From the NCBI RefSeq assembly GCF_047675955.1, contig NC_132916.1:71727481-71791480 (forward strand): a stretch of 64,000 nt of DNA. The letters are read 5' to 3'. Under the pieces are notes generated by a model, which was not told the origin of the DNA, did not search any database, and saw only the letters and a program-made list of their open reading frames with translations. Shown here piece after piece: positions 23,237-34,583 of this stretch. This stretch comes from Chlorocebus sabaeus. Its lineage: Eukaryota > Chordata > Mammalia > Primates > Cercopithecidae. The stretch's first letter is position 1. The number at the start of each line of letters is the position of its first letter. Both the position numbers and the translations under genes were made by a program.

Positions 23237-26160
23237 TTTCCTTTTTCACCATAGCCCTCTATGGGCTTCCAAATATCCCTTTGCCAATTCTACAAGTACA
23301 GCCTTAGCGAAAGGCTTCTTGAAGGGAAAGATGTAACTCTGTGAGATGAATTAACAGAACACAGAGCAGTTTCTCAGAAAGCTTCTTTCCAGTTTTGAAC
23401 GGAAGATATTTCCTTTTTCACCGTAGCCCTCTATGGGCTTCCAAATATCCCTTTGCCAATTCCACAAGAACAGCCTTAGCGAAAGGCTTCCTGAAGGGAA
23501 AGATGTAACTCTGTGAGATGAATTAACAGAACACAGAGCAGTTTCTCAGAAAGCTTCTTTCCAGTTTTGAACGGAAGATATTTCCTTTTTCACCGTAGCC
23601 CTCTATGGGCTTCCAAATATCCCTTTGCCAATTCCACAAGAACAGCCTTAGCGAAAGGCTTCTTGGAGGGAAAGATGTAACTCTGTGAGATAAATTAACA
23701 GAACATAGAGCAGTTTCTCAGAAGGCTTCTTTCCAGTTTTGAACGGAAGATATTTCCTTTTTCACCATAGCCCTCTATGGGCTTCCAAATATCCCTTTGC
23801 CAATTCCACAAGAACAGCCTTAGCGAAAGGCTTCTTGAAGGGAAAGATGTAACTCCGTGAGATGAATTAACAGAACACAGAGCAGTTTCTCAGAAAGCTT
23901 CTTTCCAGTTTTGAAGGGCAGATATTTCCTTTTTCGCTATAGCCCTCTATGGGCTTCCAAATATCCCTTTGCCAATTCCACAAGAACAGCCTTAGCGAAA
24001 GGCTTCTTGAAGGGAAAGATGTAACTCTGTGAGATGAACTAACAGAACACAGAGCAGTTTCTCAGAAAGCTTCTTTCCAGTTTTGAACGGAAGATATTTC
24101 CTTTTTCACCATAGGCCTCTATGGGCTTCCAAATATCCCTTTGCCAATTCCACAAGAACAGCCTTAGCGAAAGGCTTCTTGAAGGGAAAGATGTAACTCT
24201 GTGAGATGAATTAACAGAACACAGAGCAGTTTCTCAGAAAGCTTCTTTCCTGTTTTGAACGGAAGATATTTCCTTTTTCACCATAGCCCTCTAAGGGCTT
24301 CCAAATATCCCTTTGTCAATTCCACAAGAACAGCCTTAGCGAAAGGCTTCTTGAAGGGAAAGATGTAACTCTGTGAGATGAATTAACAGAACACAGAGCA
24401 GTTTCTCAGAAAGCTTCTTTCCAGTTTTGAACGGAAGATATTTCCTTTTTCACCATAGCCCTCTATGGGCTTCCAAATATCCCTTTGCCAATTCCACAAG
24501 AACAGCCTTAGCGAAAGGCTTCCTGAAGGGAAAGATGTAACTCTGTGAGATGAATTAAGAGAACACAGAGCAGTTTCTCAGAAAGCTTCTTTCCAGTTTT
24601 GAACGGAAGATATTTCCTTTTTCACCATAGTCCTCTAAGGGCTTCCAAATATCCCTTTGCCAATTCCACAAGAACAGCGTTAGCGAAAGGCTTCTTGAAG
24701 GGAAAGATGTAACTCTGTGAGATGAATTAACAGAACACAGAGCAGTTTCTCAGAAAGCTTCTTTCCAGTTTTGAACGGAAGATATTTCCTTTTTCACCAG
24801 TGCCCACTACGGGGTTCCAAATATCCCTTGGCCAATTCCACAAGAACAGGTTTAGCGAAAGGCTTCCTGAAGGGAAAGATGTAAATCTGTGAGATGAATT
24901 AACAGAACACAGAGCAGTTTCTCAGAAAGCTTCTTTCCAGTTTTGAACGGAAGATATTTCCTTTTTCACCATAGCCCTCTATGGGCTTCCAAATATCCCT
25001 GTGCCAATTCCACAAGAACGGCCTTAGCGAAAGGCTTCTTGAAGGGAAAGCTGTAACTCTGTGAGATGAATTAACAGAACACAGAGCAGTTTCTCAGAAA
25101 GCTTCTTTCCAGTTTTGAACGGAAGATATTTCCTTTTTCACCATAGTCCTCTATGGGCTTCCAAATATCCCTTTGCCAATTCCACAAGAACAGCCTTAGC
25201 GAAAGGCTTCTTGAAGGGAAAGATGTAACTCTGTGAGATGAATTAACAGAACACAGAGCAGTTTCTCAGAAAGCTTCTTTCCAGTTTTGAACGGAAGATA
25301 TTTCCTTTTTCACCAGTGCCCACTACGGGGTTCCAAATATCCCTTGGCCAATTCCACAAGAACAGGTTTAGCGAAAGGCTTCCTGAAGGGAAAGATGTAA
25401 CTCTGTGAGATGAATTAACAGAACACAGAGCAGTTTCTCAGAAAGCTTCTTTCCAGTTTTGAACGGAAGATATTTCCTTTTTCACCATAGCCCTCTATGG
25501 GCTTCCAAATATCCCTGTGCCAATTCCACAAGAACGGCCTTAGCGAAAGGCTTCTTGAAGGGAAAGCTGTAACTCTGTGAGATGAATTAACAGAACACAG
25601 AGCAGTTTCTCAGAAAGCTTCTTTCCAGTTTTGAACGGAAGATATTTCCTTTTTCACCATAGCCCTCTATGGGCTTCCAAATATCCCTTTGCCAATTCCA
25701 CAAGAACAGCCTTAGCGAAAGGCTTCTTGAAGGGAAAGACGTAACTCTGTGAGATGAATTAACAGAACACAGAGCAGTTTCTCAGAAAGCTTCTTTCCAG
25801 TTTTGAACGGAAGATATTTCCTTTTCCACCATAGCCCTCTATGGGCTTCCAAATATCCCTTTGCCAATTCCAAAAGAACAGCCTTAGCGAAAGGCTTCTT
25901 GGAGGGAAAGATGTAACTCTGTGAGATGAATTAACAGAACACAGAGCAGTCTCTCAGAAAGCTTCTTTCCAGTTTTGAACGGAAGATATTTCCTTTTTCA
26001 CCATAGCCCTCTATGGGCTTCCAAATATCCCTTTGCCAATTCTACAAGTACAGCCTTAGCGAAAGGCTTCTTGAAGGGAAAGATGTAACTCTGTGAGATG
26101 AATTAACAGAACACAGAGCAGTTTCTCAGAAAGCTTCTTTCCAGTTTTGAACGGAAGATA
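22549..26160 (-). repeat. 21-monomer block E, copy 1
   Basis: A 3,612-bp block returning at +25,791 bp (48340-51951). Exact anchors are TTCCCAATATC (22580 and 48371), TTTTCGCTATAG (23931 and 49722), GTAAATCTG (24881 and 50672) and TTCTACAAGTAC (26040 and 51831). It contains a full cassette X (23925-24956) and a 3-monomer tandem pair. Small differences include CAGAAGGCTT here (about 23732) against CAGAAAGCTT, and CTAAGGGC (24290) against CTATGGGC. Confidence 0.9.
24613..25644 (-). repeat. Three-monomer tandem pair (2 x 516 bp)
   Basis: TAGTCC; AGTG-type; CCCTGTGCC with AACGGCC and AAGCTGTAAC occurs at 24613-25128 and again at 25129-25644. The first set has CTAAGGGC, CAGCGTT and GTAAATCTG, which the second lacks. 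The pair is recopied whole at 50404-51435, so it arose before the block E duplication. Confidence 0.85.
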
Positions 26161-26332
26161 TTTCCTTTTTCACCGTAGCCCTCTATGGGCTTCCAAATAT
26201 CCCTTTGCCAATTCCACAAGAACAGCCTTAGCGAAAGGCTTCTTGAAGGGAAAGATGTAACTCTGTGAGATGAATTAACAGAACACAGAGCAGTTTCTCA
26301 GAAAGCTTCTTTCCAGTTTTGAACGGAAGATA

Positions 26333-29300
26333 TTTCCTTTTTCACCATAGCCCTCTATGGGCTTCCAAATATCCCTTTGCCAATTCCACAAGAACAGCCT
26401 TAGCGAAAGGCTTCTTGAAGGGAAAGATGTAACTCTGTGAGATGAATTAACAGAACACAGAGCAGTTTCTCAGAAAGCTTCTTTCCAGTTTTGAACGGAA
26501 GATATTTCCTTTTTCACCATAGCCCTCTATGGGCTTCCAAATATCCCTTTGCCAATTCCACAAGAACAGCCTTAGCGAAAGGCTCCTTGAAGGGAGAGAT
26601 GTAACTCGGTGAGATGAATTAACAGAACACAGAGAAGTTTCTCAGAAAGCTTCTTTCCAGTTTTGAACGGAAGATATTTCCTTTTTCACCATAGCCCTCT
26701 ATGGGCTTCCAAATATCCCTTTGCCAATTCCACAAGAACAGCCTTAGCGAAAGGCTTCTTGAAGGGAAAGATGTAACTCTGTGAGATGAATTAACAGAAC
26801 ACAGAGCAGTTTCTCGGAAAGCTTCTTTCCAGTTTTGAACGGAAGATATTTCCTTTTTCACCATAGCCCTCTATGGGCTTCCAAATATCCCTTTGCAATT
26901 CCACAAGAACAGCCTTAGCGAAAGGCTTCTTGAAGCGAAAGATGTAACTCTGTGAGATGAATTAACAGAACACAGAGCAGTTTCTCAGAAAGCTACTTTC
27001 CAGTTTTGAAGGGCAGATATTTCCTTTTTCACCATAGCCCTCTATGGGCTTCCAAATATCCCTTTGCCAATTCCACAAGAACAGCCTTAGCGAAAGGCTT
27101 CTTGAAGGGAAAGATGTAACTCTGTGAGATGAACTAACAGAACACAGAGCAGTTTCTCAGAAAGCTTCTTTCCAGTTTTGAACGGAAGATATTTCCTTTT
27201 TCACCATAGGCCTCTATGGGCTTCCAAATATCCCTTTGCCAATTCCACAAGAACAGCCTTAGCGAAAGGCTTCTTGAAGGGAAAGATGTAACTCTGTGAG
27301 ATGAATTAACAGAACACAGAGCAGTTTCTCAGAAAGCTTCTTTCCTGTTTTGAACGGAAGATATTTCCTTTTTCACCATAGCCCTCTATGGGCTTCCAAA
27401 TATCCCTTTGCCAATTCCACAAGAACAGCCTTAGCGAAAGGCTTCTTGAAGGGAAAGATGTAACTCTGTGAGATGAATTAACAGAACACAGAGCAGTTTC
27501 TCAGAAAGCTTCTTTCCAGTTTTGAACGGAAGATATTTCCTTTTTCACCATAGCCCTCTATGGGCTTCCAAATATCCCTTTGCCAATTCCACAAGAACAG
27601 CCTTAGCGAAAGGCTTCCTGAAGGGAAAGATGTAACTCTGTGAGATGAATTAAGAGAACACAGAGCAGTTTCTCAGAAAGCTTCTTTCCAGTTTTGAACG
27701 GAAGATATTTCCTTTTTCACCATAGTCCTCTATGGGCTTCCAAATATCCCTTTGCCAATTCCACAAGAACAGCCTTAGCGAAAGGCTTCTTGAAGGGAAA
27801 GATGTAACTCTGTGAGATGAATTAACAGAACACAGAGCAGTTTCTCAGAAAGCTTCTTTCCAGTTTTGAACGGAAGATATTTCCTTTTTCACCAGAGCCC
27901 TCTACGGGGTTCCAAATATCCCTTTGCCAATTCCACAAGAACAGGTTTAGCGAAAGGCTTCTTGAAGGGAAAGATGTAACTCTGTGAGATGAATTAACAG
28001 AACACAGAGCAGTTTCTCAGAAAGCTTCTTTCCAGTTTTGAACGGAAGATATTTCCTTTTTCACCATAGCCCTCTATGGGCTTCCAAATATCCCTTTGCC
28101 AATTCCACAAGAACAGCCTTAGCGAAAGGCTTCTTGAAGGGAAAGATGTAACTCTGTGAGATGAATTAACAGAACACAGAGCAGTTTCTCAGAAAGCTTC
28201 TTTCCAGTTTTGAACGGAAGATATTTCCTTTTTCACCGTAGCCCTCTATGGGCTTCCAAATATCCCTTTGCCAATTCCACAAGAACAGCCTTAGCGAAAG
28301 GCTTCTTGAAGGGAAAGATGTAACTCTGTGAGATGAATTAACAGAACACAGAGCAGTTTCTCAGAAAGCTTCTTTCCAGTTTTGAACGGAAGATATTTCC
28401 TTTTTCACCATAGCCCTCTATGGGCTTCCAAATATCCCTTTGCCAATTCCACAAGAACAGCCTTAGCGAAAGGCTTCCTGAAGGGAAAGATGTAACTCTG
28501 TGAGATGAATTAACAGAACACAGAGCAGTTTCTCAGAAAGCTTCTTTCCAGTTTTGAACGGAAGATATTTCCTTTTTCACCATAGCCGTCTATGGGCTTC
28601 CAAATATCCCTTTGCCAATTCCACAAGAACAGCCTTAGCGAAAGGCTTCTTGAAGGGAAAGATGTAACTCTGTGAGATGAATTAACAGAACACAGAGCAG
28701 TTTCTCAGAAAGCTTCTTTCCAGTTTTGAACGGAAGATATTTCCTTTTTCACCGTAGCCCACTATGGGCTTCCAAATATCCCTTTGCCAATTCCACAAGA
28801 ACAGCCTTAGCGAAAGGCTTCTTGAAGGGAAAGATGTAACTCTGTGAGATGAATTAACAGAACACAGAGCAGTTTCTCAGAAAGCTTCTTTCCAGTTTTG
28901 AACGGAAGATATTTCCTTTTTCACCATAGCCCTCTATGGGCTTCCAAATATCCCTTTGCCAATTCCACAAGAACAGCCTTAGCGAAAGGCTTCTTGAAGG
29001 GAAAGATGTAACTCTGTGAGATGAATTAAGAGAACACGGAGCAGTTTCTCAGAAAGCTTCTTTCCAGTTTTGAACGGAAGATATTTCCTTTTTCACCATA
29101 GCCCTCTATGGGCTTCCAAATATCCCTTTGCCAATTCCACAAGAACAGCCTTAGCGAAAGGCTTCTTGAAGGGAAAGATGTAACTCTGTGAGATGAATTA
29201 ACAGAACACAGAGCAGTTTCTCAGAAAGCTTCTTTCCAGTTTTGAACGGAAGATATTTCCTTTTTCACCGTAGCCCTCTATGGGCTTCCAAATATCCCTT

Positions 29301-31145
29301 TGCCAATTCCACAAGAACAGCCTTAGCGAAAGGCTTCTTGAAGGGAAAGATGTAACTCTGTGAGATGAATTAACAGAACACAGAGCAGTTTCTCAGAAAG
29401 CTTCTTTCCAGTTTTGAACGGAAGATATTTCCTTTTTCACCATAGCCCTCTATGGGCTTCCAAATATCCCTTTGCCAATTCCACAAGAACAGCCTTAGTG
29501 AAAGGCTTCTTGAAGGGAAAGATGTAACTCTGTGAGATGAATTAACAGAACACAGAGCAGTTTCTCAGAAAGCTTCTTTCCAGTTGTGAACGGAAGATAT
29601 TTCCTTTTTCACCATAGCCCTCTATGGGCTTCCAAATATCCCTTTGCCAATTCCACAAGAACAGCCTTAGCGAAAGGCTTCCTGAAGGGAAAGATGTAAC
29701 TCTGTGAGATGAATTAACAGAACACAGAGTAGTTTCTCAGAAAGCTTCTTTCCAGTTTTGAACGGAAGATATTTCCTTTTTCACCATAGCCCTCTATGGG
29801 CTTCCAAATATCCCTTTGCCAATTCCACAAGAACAGGCTTAGCTAAAGGCTTCCTGAAAGGAAAGATGTAACTCTGTGAGATGAATTATCAGAACACAGA
29901 GCAGTTTCACAGAAAGGTTCCTTCCAGTTTTGAACGGAAGATATTTCCTTTTTCAGCATAGCCCTCTATGGGCTTCCAAATATCCCTTTGCCAATTCCAC
30001 AAGAACAGGTTTAGCGAAAGGCTTCTTCAAGGGAAAGATGTAACTCTGTGAGATGAATTAACAGAACACAGAGCAGTTTCTTAGAAAGCTTCTTTCCAGT
30101 TTGAACGGAAGATATTTCCTTTTTCACCATAGCCCTCTATGGGTTTCCAAATATCCCTTTGCCAATTCCACAAGAACAGCCTTAGCGAAAGGCTTCTTGA
30201 AGGGAAAGATGTAACTCTGTGAGAAGAATTATCAGAACACAGAGCAGTTAACCAGAAAGGTTCCTTCCAGTTTTGAACGGAAGATATTTCGTTTTTCAGC
30301 ATAGCCCTCTATGGGCTTCCAAATATCCCTTTGCCAATTCCACAAGAACAGGTTTAGCGAAAGGCTTCTTCAAGGGAAAGATGTAACTCTGTGAGATGAA
30401 TTAACAGAACACAGAGCAGTTTCTCAGAAAGCTTCTTTCCAGTTTGAACGGAAGATATTTCCTTTTTCACCATAGCCCTCTATGGGTTTCCAAATATCCC
30501 TTTGCCAATTCCACAAGAACAGCCTTAGCGAAAGGCTTCTTGAAGGGAAAGATGTAACTCTGTGAGATGAATTAACAGAACACAGAGCAGTTTCTTAGAA
30601 AGCTTCTTTCCAGTATTGAACGGAAGATATTTCCTTTTTCACCATAGCCCTCTATGGGCTTCCAAATATCCCTTTGCCAATTCCACAAGAACAGCCTTAG
30701 CGAAAGGCTTCTTGAAGGGAAAGATGTAACTCTGTGAGATGAACTAACAGAACACAGAGCAGTTTCTCAGAAAGCTTCTTTCCAGTTTTGAACGGAAGAT
30801 ATTTCCTTTTTCACCATAGCCCTCTATGGGCTTCCAAATATCCCTTTGCCAATTCCACAAGAACAGCCTTAGCGAAAGGCTTCTTGAAGGGAAAGATGTA
30901 ACTCTGTGAGATGAATTAACAGAACACAGAGCAGTTTCTCAGAAAGCTTCTTTCCAGTTTTGAACGGAAGATATTTCCTTTTTCACCATAGCCCTCTATG
31001 GGCTTCCAAATATCCCTTTGCCAATTCCACAAGAACAGCCTTAGCGAAAGGCTTCTTGAAGGGAAAGATGTAACTCTGTGAGATGAATTAACAGAACACG
31101 GAGCAGTTTCTCAGAAAGCTTCTTTCCAGTTTTGAACGGAAGATA
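26333..31145 (-). repeat. 28-monomer block, copy 1 (offset 8,079 bp)
   Basis: 4,813 bp: 28 monomers less three single-base losses. It starts with a plain monomer, then GGCTCCTTG/GGGAGAGATG/CTCGGTG (26505), TCTCGGAAAG (26812), TTTGCAATT (a lost C at 26896) with GAAGCG and GCTACTTTCC, cassette X (27020-28051) and block B copy 2 (28052-31145). Every marker recurs at +8,079, to 39224. GTTAACCAG (about 30248) is shared with 32138 and 38327 but not with block B copy 1. Two differences were noticed: CACCATAG here against CACCGTAG at 36141, and CTTCCTGAAAGG (29848) against CTTCTTGAAAGG. Confidence 0.9.
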
Positions 31146-33035
31146 TTTCCTTTTTCACCATAGCCCTCTACGGGCTTCCAAATATCCCTTTGCCAATTCC
31201 ACAAGAACAGCCTTAGCGAAAGGCTTCTTGAAGGGAAAGATGTAACTCGGTGAGATGAATTAACAGAACACAGAGAAGTTTCTCAGAAAGCTTCTTTCCA
31301 GTTTTGAACGGAAGATATTTCCTTTTTCACCATAGCCCTCTATGGGCTTCCAAATATCCCTTTGCCAATTCCACAAGAACAGCCTTAGCGAAAGGCTTCT
31401 TGAAGGGAAAGATGTAACTCTGTGAGATGAATTAACAGAACACAGAGCAGTTTCTCAGAAAGCTTCTTTCCAGTTGTGAACGGAAGATATTTCCTTTTTC
31501 ACCATAGCCCTCTATGGGCTTCCAAATATCCCTTTGCCAATTCCACAAGAACAGCCTTAGCGAAAGGCTTCCTGAAGGGAAAGATGTAACTCTGTGAGAT
31601 GAATTAACAGAACACAGAGTAGTTTCTCAGAAAGCTTCTTTCCAGTTTTGAACGGAAGATATTTCCTTTTTCACCATAGCCCTCTATGGGCTTCCAAATA
31701 TCCCTTTGCCAATTCCACAAGAACAGGCTTAGCTAAAGGCTTCTTGAAAGGAAAGATGTAACTCTGTGAGATGAATTATCAGAACACAGAGCAGTTTCAC
31801 AGAAAGGTTCCTTCCAGTTTTGAACGGAAGATATTTCCTTTTTCAGCATAGCCCTCTATGGGCTTCCAAATATCCCTTTGCCAATTCCACAAGAACAGGT
31901 TTAGCGAAAGGCTTCTTCAAGGGAAAGATGTAACTCTGTGAGATGAATTAACAGAACACAGAGCAGTTTCTTAGAAAGCTTCTTTCCAGTTTGAACGGAA
32001 GATATTTCCTTTTTCACCATAGCCCTCTATGGGTTTCCAAATATCCCTTTGCCAATTCCACAAGAACAGCCTTAGCGAAAGGCTTCTTGAAGGGAAAGAT
32101 GTAACTCTGTGAGAAGAATTATCAGAACACAGAGCAGTTAACCAGAAAGGTTCCTTCCAGTTTTGAACGGAAGATATTTCGTTTTTCAGCATAGCCCTCT
32201 ATGGGCTTCCAAATATCCCTTTGCCAATTCCACAAGAACAGGTTTAGCGAAAGGCTTCTTCAAGGGAAAGATGTAACTCTGTGAGATGAATTAACAGAAC
32301 ACAGAGCAGTTTCTCAGAAAGCTTCTTTCCAGTTTGAACGGAAGATATTTCCTTTTTCACCATAGCCCTCTATGGGTTTCCAAATATCCCTTTGCCAATT
32401 CCACAAGAACAGCCTTAGCGAAAGGCTTCTTGAAGGGAAAGATGTAACTCTGTGAGATGAATTAACAGAACACAGAGCAGTTTCTTAGAAAGCTTCTTTC
32501 CAGTATTGAACGGAAGATATTTCCTTTTTCACCATAGCCCTCTATGGGCTTCCAAATATCCCTTTGCCAATTCCACAAGAACAGCCTTAGCGAAAGGCTT
32601 CTTGAAGGGAAAGATGTAACTCTGTGAGATGAATTAACAGAACACGGAGCAGTTTCTCAGAAAGCTTCTTTCCAGTTTTGAACGGAAGATATTTCCTTTT
32701 TCACCATAGCCCTCTACGGGCTTCCAAATATCCCTTTGCCAATTCCACAAGAACAGCCTTAGCGAAAGGCTTCTTGAAGGGAAAGATGTAACTCGGTGAG
32801 ATGAATTAACAGAACACAGAGAAGTTTCTCAGAAAGCTTCTTTCCAGTTTTGAACGGAAGATATTTCCTTTTTCACCATAGCCCTCTATGGGCTTCCAAA
32901 TATCCCTTTGCCAATTCCACAAGAACAGCCTTAGCGAAAGGCTTCTTGAAGGGAAAGATGTAACTCTGTGAGATGAATTAACAGAACACAGAGCAGTTTC
33001 TCAGAAAGCTTCTTTCCAGTTTTGAACGGAAGATA
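29600..33035 (-). repeat. Unequal tandem pair, 11 and 9 monomers
   Basis: Copy 1 is 29600-31489 (11 monomers, 1,890 bp, two T losses). Copy 2 is 31490-33035 (9 monomers, 1,546 bp, two T losses). Shared order: GAGTAG; GCTAAAGG with AAAGGTTCC; CAGCATAG with T loss; GGGTTTCC with GTTAACCAG and TTTCGTTT; CAGCATAG with T loss; CAGTATTG; then ACACGGAG, CTACGGGC with CTCGGTG, and plain. Copy 2 lacks the AACTAAC monomer and the plain one after it (30630-30973), so the copies differ by exactly two monomers. Confidence 0.87.
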
Positions 33036-34583
33036 TTTCCTTTTTCACCATAGCCCTCTATGGGCTTCCAAATATCCCTTTGCCAATTCCACAAGAACAG
33101 CCTTAGCGAAAGGCTTCTTGAAGGGAAAGATGTAACTCTGTGAGATGAATTAACAGAACACAGAGCAGTTTCTCAGAAAGCTTCTTTCCAGTTTTGAACG
33201 GAAGATATTTCCTTTTTCACCATAGCCCTCTACTGGGTTCCAAATATCCCTTTGCCAATTCCACAAGAACAGGTTTAGCGAAAGGCTTCTTGAAGGGAAA
33301 GATGTAACTCTGTGAGATGAATTAACAGAACACAGAGCAGTTTCTCAGAAAGCTTCTTTCCAGTTTAGAACAGAAGATATTTCCTTTTTCCCCATAGCCC
33401 TCTATGGGCTTCCAAATATCCCTTTGCCAATTCCACAAGAACAGCCTTAGCGAAAGGCTTCTTGAAGGGAAAGATGTAACTCTGTGAGATGAATTAACAG
33501 AACACAGAGCAGTTTCTCAGAAAGCTTCTTTCCAGTTTTGAACGGAAGATATTTCCTTTTTCACCATAGCCCTCTATGGGCTTCCAAATATCCCTTTGCC
33601 AATTCCACAAGAACAGCCTTAGCGAAAGGCTTCTTGAAGGGAAAGTTGTAACTCGGTGAGATGAATTAACAGAACACAGAGAAGTTTCTCAGAAAGCTTC
33701 TTTCCAGTTTTGAACGGAAGATATTTCCTTTTTCACCATAGCCCTCTATGGGCTTCCAAATATCCCTTTGCCAATTCCACAAGAACAGCCTTAGCGAAAG
33801 GCTTCTTGAAGGGAAAGATGTAACTCTGTGAGATGAATTAACAGAACACAGAGCAGTTTCTCAGAAAGCTTCTTTCCAGTTTTGAACGGAAGATATTTCC
33901 TTTTTCACCATAGCCCTCTATGGGCTTCCAAATATCCCTTTGCCAATTCCACAAGAACAGCCTTAGCGAAAGGCTTCTTGAAGGGAAAGATGTAACTCTG
34001 TGAGATGAATTAACAGAACACAGAGCAGTTTCTCAGAAAGCTTCTTTCCAGTTTTGAACGGAAGATATTTCCTTTTTCACCATAGCCCTCTACTGGGTTC
34101 CAAATATCCCTTTGCCAATTCCACAAGAACAGGTTTAGCGAAAGGCTTCTTGAAGGGAAAGATGTAACTCTGTGAGATGAATTAACAGAACACAGAGCAG
34201 TTTCTCAGAAAGCTTCTTTCCAGTTTAGAACAGAAGATATTTCCTTTTTCCCCATAGCCCTCTATGGGCTTCCAAATATCCCTTTGCCAATTCCACAAGA
34301 ACAGCCTTAGCGAAAGGCTTCTTGAAGGGAAAGATGTAACTCTGTGAGATGAATTAACAGAACACAGAGCAGTTTCTCAGAAAGCTTCTTTCCAGTTTTG
34401 AACGGAAGATATTTCCTTTTTCACCATAGCCCTCTATGGGCTTCCAAATATCCCTTTGCCAATTCCACAAGAACAGCCTTAGCGAAAGGCTTCTTGAAGG
34501 GAAAGATGTAACTCTGTGAGATGAATTAACAGAACACAGAGCAGTTTCTCAGAAAGCTTCTTTCCAGTTTTGAACGGAAGATA
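32864..34583 (-). repeat. Five-monomer tandem pair (2 x 860 bp)
   Basis: Two 860-bp units (32864-33723, 33724-34583) with two plain monomers, CTACTGGGTT with AACAGGTTT and TTTAGAACAG, CCCCATAG, and a fifth that differs: AAAGTTGTAAC with CTCGGTG and GAGAAG in unit 1, plain in unit 2. TACTGGGTTC starts at 33231 and 34091. The pair is present again at 54359-56078 (+21,495), so the tandem step came before the longer copy. Confidence 0.88.

Noticed and set aside
26619..26864. Minus-strand open frames of 81 codons (also 34698-34943, 46907-47152, 56193-56438)
   Set aside because: They are chance frames in the same monomer types. The frames at 26619 and 34698 are identical because the block is duplicated, and 56193 differs by one residue. 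They stop at the usual in-monomer stop codon.
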